Below are positions 46,780 through 53,583 of a stretch of DNA of 64,000 bases, in pieces. Source of the stretch: Bradyrhizobiaceae bacterium (lineage in GTDB: Bacteria; Bacteroidota; Ignavibacteria; Kapaibacteriales; Kapaibacteriaceae). Numbering within the stretch: the stretch's first letter is position 1; every line of letters starts with the position of its first letter. The DNA lies in assembly GCA_024103135.1 (NCBI GenBank), contig JAGFIZ010000137.1, positions 58,241 to 122,240 on the forward strand. The letters run 5' to 3'. A program made the translations under genes and the position numbers. The notes beneath the pieces were generated by a model. That model did not search any database, was not told where the DNA came from, and saw only the letters and a list, made by a program, of their open reading frames with translations.

Positions 46780-49503
46780 TTAGAGTGTGGACAGGTTCTT
46801 CTCAATCTTCAATCGAGCATCGGTCCAGTCGGCCAACTTCTTTCTTTCTGCTTCGACGACATCAGGATTGGCACCTCTGATGAATCCTTCGTTGGATAGC
46901 TTCTTCTCAACACCTTCGATGGCACCGGTGAGGCGTTGAAATTCTTTTTGTAGTCGTTCCTTCTCACGTGCCAGGTCGATGGTTCCTTCAACGATCAAGA
47001 AGCATTCAACACTGCGGACAACGTCAGCAACACTACCTGGTGGCTTTGGTAGATTACTACCAATCACCAGTTCACTACAACGACCAAGCGATGCTAGTAC
47101 GGAGCGGTGCTCTTCGAGGAAAGGAATCAACTCGGCACTAGCCGATAGATGCACAGGCAGTTTTGTTGATGGTGGTATGCCCATCTCATTCCGCTGCCGA
47201 CGCATGCCCTCTACAATGGCCTGCAGGGTGGTAAACAACTGCTCAACCGCAGGATTCATCAGCGATTCGTCAACGGTCGGTGCACCACTCTCCAGAATGA
47301 ATGCATGGTGTGCACTTTCCGCTGAATCATGGACGCCGTGCTTGGAAGCAAAAAGATTCTGCCACAGTTCTTCGGTCAGGAAGGGCATTACCGGATGCAG
47401 GAGCTTGAGCATGCCTTCCATGATTCCAAACGCATTGTCAAGGAGTGCTCGCCGCTCTTCATCCGACGAAGCATTGGCAAATCGAATCTTGACGATCTCA
47501 ACATACCAATCGCAATAGTCGCGCCAGATGAACTCGTAGAGAAGCTTTGAATACTCCGTAATCCGATAGTTGGCCAGAGCTTCACTAGCAGCGTGGACGG
47601 TTGCATGGTAGCGTGACTGAATCCACTGATCGGCAGTGGTTGGATTCAGCGATGCCCTAGCCCCCTCCCCTACCTCTTCGAATTTGAGTTGAAGGAACCT
47701 GCAGGCATTCCAGACCTTGTTGCCAAAGTTTCTACCGATCTCCATTGAGGGAATGTCTTGCGTTGCTTCGTCGACTTCCAGTCGAACGTCCATACCAAGA
47801 GGCGCTAGGTAGATCATGGTGAAGCGTACGGCATCAGTTCCGTACTTGTTCAAGACATCGATCGGATCGGGACTGTTGCCTAAACTCTTACTGAGCTTGC
47901 GTCCTTTTCCATCTCTGATGATGGACGTGAAGTACACATCGTTGAATGGAATACGGCCATCAAATTTCAACGAGGCCATGATCATGCGAGCAACCCAGAA
48001 GAAGATGATGTCCGGACCAGTTACAAGAAGGTTGCTTGGCAGGTAGAACGACAGGTCGCGGGTTGACTGGTTGGGCAACGTCGCACTATGCTCGTCAAAG
48101 ACCCAACCAGTCGTGGTCATTGGCCACAACCAACTGGAGAACCAGGTGTCGAGTACGTCGGGATCCTGCTCCAATGGAGTGCCGGGAGCCAGGCCGAGTT
48201 TAATGCAGGCATCGTCTGCCGAACGTGCTGCTGTGAACCTTCCGTCCGGCGCGTAGTACACAGGGATGCGGTGACCCCACCAGAGCTGACGTGAGATGCA
48301 CCAGTCGCGGATACCCGTCATCCAATGTTCATAGGTCTTCGTCCAATGCTCTGGATAGAATCGGACCTTTCCTTCCTGAACAACCTTGAGTGCTGGTTCG
48401 GCTAGCGGTTGCATTCTGACGAACCACTGATCACTCAAAAACGGTTCGATCTGCTCACCACCACGCTCACTGTAGCCCACGTTATGGGTGTAGGATTCCG
48501 TCTTCTCGAGCAACTCTTTCGCTTCGAGATCCTTGACTACGGCTCTTCTTGCCTTGAAACGCTCCATGCCCGCATAGGCACCCGCAAGACTGTTGAGTGT
48601 TGCATCGGCGTCAATACATGAAGGCATTGACAGACCGTGACGAATACCAATTTCGTAGTCGTTAGGATCGTGTGCCGGTGTGACCTTCAGGCAACCAGTG
48701 CCAAACTCCCTGTCGACGTAGTCATCAGCAATAATCGGTATGCGTTGTCCGCCGAGTGGTACAACGACTTCTCGGCCGATCAGGTGCTTGTAGCGATCGT
48801 CGTCCGGGTGGACGGCAACGGCAACGTCGGCAAAGATGGTTTCAGGTCGAACCGTGGCAATAAGCATCGTACCAGAGCCATCGGCAAGGTGATAGCGAAG
48901 CGTATAGATCTGCTCCTTCACCTCCTTGAACACGACCTCTTCGTCGCTCAATGCACTCTGTGCTTCGGGCGACCAATTGATGATACGCTTGCCACGGTAG
49001 ATCAAGCCTTCGTCAAACAAGGCAATGAACACATCGCGGACGGCGGCGCTAGCCGACTCGTCCATCGTAAACAAGGTCGTGCTCCAGTCACAGCTATTTC
49101 CAAGCATGTGGAGCTGTCGTAGGATGATATCACCGTACTTTTCTTTCCACTCCCACACCCTGTCAACAAATGCCTCGCGGCCAATGTCATGACGGGAGAG
49201 CCCTTCCGACTTGAGTTGTCGTTCTACCACTGTCTGCGTGGCAATACCAGCATGATCAAGTCCAGGGAGCCAGCGTGCCTCAGCCCCCTTCAATCGGTTC
49301 CACCGGATGTACAGATCCTGAAGCGTGTGGTTCAGAACGTGTCCGAAATGAAGGATGCCCGTCACATTGGGAGGGGGCATGAAAATGCTGTAAGGGGCTT
49401 TTGCAGAAGGATTGGAGGCGAAGAGGTTGGCCTGTTGCCATGCGGCATACCAGCGCTCGCGTGCCTCGGTAGGGTTGTATGTTGAAGGTAGAGCCATAAG
49501 CAT
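46780..49503 (-). CDS. valS: Valyl-tRNA synthetase
   Basis: 907 residues, a normal length for the class I enzyme that attaches valine to tRNA-Val. The HIGH motif appears as H-F-G-H at residues 52-55 after PPPNVTGIL, and the KMSKS motif as KLSKS in GRKLSKSLGNSPDP. The editing domain lies between (TVRPETIFADVAVAVHP; DHDPNDYEIG-like region as PAHDPNDYEIG). The C-terminal ~65 residues form the coiled coil typical of ValS. Two ATG codons, at 49503 and 49497, are equally possible starts. Confidence 0.97.
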   Translation of the reverse strand: MLMALPSTYNPTEARERWYAAWQQANLFASNPSAKAPYSIFMPPPNVTGILHFGHVLNHTLQDLYIRWNRLKGAEARWLPGLDHAGIATQTVVERQLKSEGLSRHDIGREAFVDRVWEWKEKYGDIILRQLHMLGNSCDWSTTLFTMDESASAAVRDVFIALFDEGLIYRGKRIINWSPEAQSALSDEEVVFKEVKEQIYTLRYHLADGSGTMLIATVRPETIFADVAVAVHPDDDRYKHLIGREVVVPLGGQRIPIIADDYVDREFGTGCLKVTPAHDPNDYEIGIRHGLSMPSCIDADATLNSLAGAYAGMERFKARRAVVKDLEAKELLEKTESYTHNVGYSERGGEQIEPFLSDQWFVRMQPLAEPALKVVQEGKVRFYPEHWTKTYEHWMTGIRDWCISRQLWWGHRIPVYYAPDGRFTAARSADDACIKLGLAPGTPLEQDPDVLDTWFSSWLWPMTTTGWVFDEHSATLPNQSTRDLSFYLPSNLLVTGPDIIFFWVARMIMASLKFDGRIPFNDVYFTSIIRDGKGRKLSKSLGNSPDPIDVLNKYGTDAVRFTMIYLAPLGMDVRLEVDEATQDIPSMEIGRNFGNKVWNACRFLQLKFEEVGEGARASLNPTTADQWIQSRYHATVHAASEALANYRITEYSKLLYEFIWRDYCDWYVEIVKIRFANASSDEERRALLDNAFGIMEGMLKLLHPVMPFLTEELWQNLFASKHGVHDSAESAHHAFILESGAPTVDESLMNPAVEQLFTTLQAIVEGMRRQRNEMGIPPSTKLPVHLSASAELIPFLEEHRSVLASLGRCSELVIGSNLPKPPGSVADVVRSVECFLIVEGTIDLAREKERLQKEFQRLTGAIEGVEKKLSNEGFIRGANPDVVEAERKKLADWTDARLKIEKNLSTL

Positions 49504-49571
49504 CGAAAATACAACGATGTAGATGCACAGTGAACTCTGTCAAATTGTCTTCATCGGTCACCGAACTCTCG

Positions 49572-49579
49572 TATATTTG
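49572..49579 (+). promoter_or_regulatory. Probable -7 element of the coiled-coil/LysM operon
   Basis: TATATTTG fits TAnnTTTG, and the surrounding GTATATTTGC is identical to the element before tRNA-Ala. A TTG occurs upstream at 49545 but 24 rather than 19 bases away. The 177-base gap between valS and the lipoprotein gene otherwise holds an ordinary leader of about 95 bases. Confidence 0.5.
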
Positions 49580-49680
49580 CAGGTCACATAATAGAGGGAA
49601 CCTTGAATGCCGTTAGCACGTCTTAGCGGCGTTCAAGAGTTAGTCAAGTATCAAAGATTTCTAAAAACATTGGGAGGAAT

Positions 49681-50028
49681 ATGAGCAAGAAGCCCATGCG
49701 TGCACACTGGCTGCTAACCGCAGCAGTTGGCGCCGCCATGGTTCTCACCTCGTGCACCTGTATGATCAAGGAAGAGCAGCAAGCCATGATCAACCAGCTA
49801 CGCACGGATGAGAAGCAACTGACGGCAGACATTGCCAAGGCAGAGACCAATAAGAGCAAGCTCCTAAGCGAGCTCAATGGTCGGCAAGCAGAAGTCCGCA
49901 AGTGCAACGAAAAGCGTGCATTTGCCCAGGAAAAGATGGCCAAGTGGCCTTCTGTATGGGGCGACTGGAACCCTAGTGAGCCTGCCGTTATGCCAACTCC
50001 ACCACCATCATCCACCAAAAAGAAATAA
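49681..50028 (+). CDS. Small coiled-coil lipoprotein
   Basis: 115 residues. A basic N-terminus and hydrophobic stretch end in VLTSC (Cys25), a lipobox, so it is probably lipid-anchored. Residues about 30-80 form a coiled coil (EEQQAMINQLRTDEKQLTADI), ending in VRKCNEKR, and the C-terminus is Pro/Lys-rich (PTPPPSSTKKK). GGGAGGA, a very strong ribosome site, precedes the ATG by four bases. The next gene follows after 11 bases and has a similar coil with a KCN motif, so the two products may pair. Function is unknown. Confidence 0.8.
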   Translation: MSKKPMRAHWLLTAAVGAAMVLTSCTCMIKEEQQAMINQLRTDEKQLTADIAKAETNKSKLLSELNGRQAEVRKCNEKRAFAQEKMAKWPSVWGDWNPSEPAVMPTPPPSSTKKK

Positions 50029-50039
50029 GGAGAACAGCA

Positions 50040-50873
50040 ATGAAGAATCTCTTGTTGATTGCTCTGTTTGGTGGACTTACACTATCCGCAACAGCGCAAG
50101 ATCAAATTCCCCCACCACCAGAGTCCAAGCCAGACAAGGAGCTTACCTGTGAGGAAGCCGATGCTCGGATCCTGAAGTACAAGAATCAGAATGGTGTACT
50201 TCAGACGAACCTGGATGGACTTAAGGCAGACATCCTGAAGGCAGAAGGTGACTTGACCACTGCTGTTTCGGACCTGAAGAAGTGCAACGACGATATCTAC
50301 AGTCTTATCGGTGCTAACGAAGCAAGCGTGAATGCATTCCGCGAAGCACTCGGCCGCATTGAAGGTCGTGTCCGCGAGATGCAGCGCCTGTCCAACGATC
50401 AGTTGGCCGATCGTAGAGCCGAAGTCGTACAACTCGACAACGACCTACGTCAACTAGCAACCCAGCCAATTGCCGTACTCCCAGAGTTCTTTGACAAGAT
50501 TTCTGGCCTGGCAAGGGACATCAAGGGTCTGTACCGCGAGCACAGCCGTCCACCAGGATATACCGTTGGCACATGGGCCGACAACCGCGATTGTTTGTGG
50601 AACATCTCTGGTCGCACGGAGATCTACGGCGACCCACACCAGTGGCCAAAGATCTGGCAAGCCAATACCGACAAGATCAAGAACCCAGACGTTATCCAAC
50701 CAGGATGGGTATTGAATATCCCCGCTCCAGGACCAAAGACCGATGAGGAGATGAAGGCCGAGCGTAGGTATTGGAGAAAGAAGAAGGCAGCGATGATGGA
50801 AGCACAGGCAGCCGCAGGTGAAACACCAGCTGCTCCAACGACAACAGCTGCTCCTTCGGAAACCGGCAAGTAA
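50040..50873 (+). CDS. Exported coiled-coil protein with C-terminal LysM-like domain
   Basis: 277 residues. The signal peptide (MKNLLLIALFGGLTLSATAQ) sends it to the periplasm. Residues about 37-140 are a long coiled coil (QTNLDGLKADILKAEGDL, ending in DLKKCNDD). A LysM-like domain follows at about 180-235 (TVGTWADNRDCLWNISG, WPKIWQANTDKIKNPDVI, QPGWVLNIP), which would bind peptidoglycan. The tail is Ala/Pro/Thr-rich. AAGGAG precedes the start. Together with the lipoprotein it could tether the outer membrane or a surface complex to peptidoglycan, but that is inferred. Confidence 0.8.
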   Translation: MKNLLLIALFGGLTLSATAQDQIPPPPESKPDKELTCEEADARILKYKNQNGVLQTNLDGLKADILKAEGDLTTAVSDLKKCNDDIYSLIGANEASVNAFREALGRIEGRVREMQRLSNDQLADRRAEVVQLDNDLRQLATQPIAVLPEFFDKISGLARDIKGLYREHSRPPGYTVGTWADNRDCLWNISGRTEIYGDPHQWPKIWQANTDKIKNPDVIQPGWVLNIPAPGPKTDEEMKAERRYWRKKKAAMMEAQAAAGETPAAPTTTAAPSETGK

Positions 50874-50887
50874 GGCCAACAACGCCG

Positions 50888-50909
50888 TTGACTAGTTGGT
50901 ACTAGTCAA
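50888..50909. promoter_or_regulatory. Perfect 9-base inverted repeat after the LysM gene
   Basis: TTGACTAGT (50888-50896) and ACTAGTCAA (50901-50909) pair perfectly around TGGT. No T-run follows, so it may be an mRNA stability hairpin or a binding site; its role is not determined. Confidence 0.45.
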
Positions 50910-50940
50910 TTGCTTGTGGCATACATAGAAACTAAAGACG

Positions 50941-50979
50941 ACGGGCGTAGGTCATTGCGATCTACGCCCGTTTGATTTT
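50941..50979 (+). terminator. Rho-independent terminator of the coiled-coil/LysM operon
   Basis: A 13-pair stem (50941-50953 with 50959-50971, one G-T pair) with an ATTGC loop, followed by TTTGATTTT. It isolates the LysM operon from phoH. The rest of the gap to 51090 shows no clear promoter. Confidence 0.9.
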
Positions 50980-51089
50980 CATACCTAGGGCATCGGCAGA
51001 AACTCGTACTTTCGTTCAAGTGTTCTCAGTAACGTCCACACGATGGTAAGACGCCATCTTTGACGATTGCCTTCAAACATCCGTACTGC

Positions 51090-52127
51090 ATGCAAACAGT
51101 AGAAAAGAAACTTAAGATTAGCGACGTCGACCCCGTAGAGCTATTCGGCGCTCAGGAATCTCACCTTCAGCTTATTGAAAATGCCTTTGATACTACGGTC
51201 ACCGTTCGCGGCGACACCGTCGTTCTCCGAGGCGCGCCAACTGAACTCAAGAAAATCGAACAGATTCTGCAGGAGCTTACCCGCACGTTGCAGCGCACGG
51301 GAAAGCTTACGGTTACCGACGTGTCGATGATTATTGACCTGATCAACGGCAACCGCGGCAATGCTAGTGCGTCAATGACTGGCGATGACTTGGATAGCGT
51401 CATCTATTGGGGAAAGCGTGAGGTTATCCGTGCACGGACACCCAAGCAGATGGAGTATTACAAGAAGGTGCAGAAGAACGACCTGGTGTTCTGCATTGGT
51501 CCGGCAGGCACTGGGAAGACCTTTCTTGCCGTTGCCATGGCCTTGAGTGCACTACGCGCAAACGAAGTCACCCGTATCATCCTCTCACGTCCGGCCGTTG
51601 AAGCTGGCGAGAGCCTAGGCTTCCTGCCAGGTGACATCAGCGAAAAGGTTGATCCCTACCTGCGTCCCCTACTCGATGCACTTTCCGATATGGTAAGTCC
51701 GGACAAACTCAAGAGCATGATCGAACGAAGGATCGTGGAGATTGTGCCGCTTGCATATATGCGTGGACGAACGCTCAACAACAGTTTCATCATTCTGGAT
51801 GAAGCTCAGAATGCAACGCGGACACAGATGAAGATGTTCCTCACACGACTGGGTCAGCAAAGCAAGGCCATTGTTACCGGTGACGTTACGCAGGTTGACC
51901 TTGGACACCGTTCTGAATCTGGTCTGATGGACGTAGCTCGATTGTTTGGTGGCATAAGTGGCATTGAGTTCGTTGAGTTCGGCAAGGTCGATGTTGTGCG
52001 TCATCGCTTGGTAGCAGAGATCGTCAGTGCCTACGAACGCTTCGACGAGCAAGCACAACACAAGCACCAAGGCAAGCATTCAGATGGCAACGGTTCTAGT
52101 GCTGCAGACAACCATGTAGGCCAATAG
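51090..52127 (+). CDS. phoH: PhoH family P-loop protein
   Basis: About 345 residues, with the ATG at 51090 preferred over an in-frame TTG at 51060. The N-terminal KH-like region (DPVELFGAQESHLQLIE, VRGDTVVLRG) is typical of the PhoH/YbeZ group. The P-loop domain has Walker A GPAGTGKTFLAVA near residue 137 and Walker B FIILDEAQNAT. These ATPases are linked to RNA metabolism and often sit beside ybeY, but ybeY is absent here. The next gene, a diadenylate cyclase, begins 4 bases after the stop. The C-terminal tail is His/Gly/Ser-rich and poorly conserved-looking. Confidence 0.93.
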   Translation: MQTVEKKLKISDVDPVELFGAQESHLQLIENAFDTTVTVRGDTVVLRGAPTELKKIEQILQELTRTLQRTGKLTVTDVSMIIDLINGNRGNASASMTGDDLDSVIYWGKREVIRARTPKQMEYYKKVQKNDLVFCIGPAGTGKTFLAVAMALSALRANEVTRIILSRPAVEAGESLGFLPGDISEKVDPYLRPLLDALSDMVSPDKLKSMIERRIVEIVPLAYMRGRTLNNSFIILDEAQNATRTQMKMFLTRLGQQSKAIVTGDVTQVDLGHRSESGLMDVARLFGGISGIEFVEFGKVDVVRHRLVAEIVSAYERFDEQAQHKHQGKHSDGNGSSAADNHVGQ

Positions 52128-52131
52128 CATC

Positions 52132-52905
52132 ATGATCGAGCTGTTCGGTTTCCTGACCATTACGGTGATGGACATCGTAGATGTTCTGATCATCACGGTC
52201 TTGTTCTTTGTTGTCTATCGTACGCTTAGAGAAACAGTCGCTCTACAGATCATTGTCGTACTCATCATCCTCGCAGCGCTTGGCGTAGCCACCGAGGCAG
52301 CAAACCTCAAAACAGTCAACTGGGTCCTCCGGAGAATTGCCGACGTAGGCCTCATTGCCTTCGTAGTACTCTTCCAGCCAGAGCTTCGCAGACTGTTGTT
52401 GCTCATTACGCAGACACGTCTGTTTAGACTGTTCCTTCGGTCCAGCAATACAGAAACGATCGACGACGTGATTGCTGCTGCAAGAGAGATGAGCGCGAAG
52501 CATATCGGGGCACTGATCGTCTTTGCAAGGGCAGATCACATTCAGGTTACGGTTGAAACTGGCGTTGATCTGCAAGCCACGGTCAGCACCGAACTACTCG
52601 TATCAATCTTCAATCCGCGGAGTCCACTTCACGATGGCGCCGTTGTCATTGACAACCGAACCATTGCAGCGGCCAGATGTGTGTTGCCTCTGAGCAACGA
52701 ACAGCGCGTTGGTACACGGGCGTTAGGTACCCGACACCGTGCCGGACTTGGAATAACGGAACAGGCTGACGCAGTCTGCTTGATTGTTAGCGAAGAGACG
52801 GGTGGCATCAGTATTGCCTATCAAGGGGAGCTTACCATGGATATTCCACCTGACCAATTGCAAAGTAGACTACTCGAAAGTATCGGTGCTATTACCAGCG
52901 CCTAA
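52132..52905 (+). CDS. cdaA: CdaA-type diadenylate cyclase
   Basis: 257 residues. Three hydrophobic segments in the first ~85 residues anchor it in the inner membrane. The cytoplasmic DAC domain has both catalytic signatures, the DGA motif (SPLHDGAV, Asp168) and the RHR motif (GTRHRAG, Arg201-Arg203). It condenses two ATP into cyclic di-AMP, a second messenger for potassium and osmotic control. It lies between phoH and pcm in one operon; the usual partner cdaR (ybbR) is not adjacent. No c-di-AMP riboswitch is visible in the window. Confidence 0.95.
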   Translation: MIELFGFLTITVMDIVDVLIITVLFFVVYRTLRETVALQIIVVLIILAALGVATEAANLKTVNWVLRRIADVGLIAFVVLFQPELRRLLLLITQTRLFRLFLRSSNTETIDDVIAAAREMSAKHIGALIVFARADHIQVTVETGVDLQATVSTELLVSIFNPRSPLHDGAVVIDNRTIAAARCVLPLSNEQRVGTRALGTRHRAGLGITEQADAVCLIVSEETGGISIAYQGELTMDIPPDQLQSRLLESIGAITSA

Positions 52906-52914
52906 TAAGGAACC

Positions 52915-53583
52915 ATGATCAAGCATCGCACACATACTCCATTTGATGCAAAGCGTCAAGCACTCATTTCACAACTCAAACAACGAGGAATAATCGATCA
53001 GGAAGTACTCCGAGCAATGTCGGAGATTCCTCGTGAGAAGTTCGTTCAACCGAGCCTGCAATCACAGGCATACGAGGATAGTGCACTGCCAATTGACGAG
53101 CGTCAGACCATCTCTCAGCCGTTCACCGTTGCTTTCATGACGCAGGCCTTGCACATCCAACCCGGTATGAAGGTGCTTGAAATTGGTACCGGCAGTGGCT
53201 ATCAAGCAGCCGTGTTGGCAGAGATGGGAGCCGACGTCGTGAGTATTGAACGTCACCCAAAACTCTCGATGCAAGCACGTGAAAAGCTCAACGCCATGGG
53301 GTATCAGGTTACGTGTAGGGTTGGCGACGGAACCATTGGATACCAAGGAGGAGCACCTTACGATGCCATCATTGTTACTGCCGGCGCACCTGATGTGCCG
53401 GAGCCACTAGCACGACAATTGAAGATTGGCGGACGCCTAGCAGTGCCTGTTGGCAGTGCCAAGCGTCAGAATCTGTTTATCGTTACCCGCCATGCCGAAG
53501 AGCAGTGGCAAGCAACGGATCTTGGATCGTTTGCATTTGTTCCTCTTATCGGCGTCGAGGGCTGGGAAGAAGATGTCCGCTGA
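52915..53583 (+). CDS. pcm: Protein-L-isoaspartate O-methyltransferase
   Basis: 222 residues. The SAM-binding motif is VLEIGTGSGYQAAVLAE (residues 87-103), preceded by the family block ALPIDERQTISQPFTVAFM, and the C-terminal region has LKIGGRLAVPVG. The enzyme methylates damaged isoaspartyl residues to start their repair in the cytoplasm. AAGGA precedes the ATG. The stop overlaps the miaA start by 11 bases. Confidence 0.95.
   Translation: MIKHRTHTPFDAKRQALISQLKQRGIIDQEVLRAMSEIPREKFVQPSLQSQAYEDSALPIDERQTISQPFTVAFMTQALHIQPGMKVLEIGTGSGYQAAVLAEMGADVVSIERHPKLSMQAREKLNAMGYQVTCRVGDGTIGYQGGAPYDAIIVTAGAPDVPEPLARQLKIGGRLAVPVGSAKRQNLFIVTRHAEEQWQATDLGSFAFVPLIGVEGWEEDVR

Noticed and set aside
53450..53572. 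Upstream extension of the MiaA-PBP4 frame to 53450
   Set aside because: The extra 41 residues lie inside pcm coding sequence, and MiaA begins normally at 53573.
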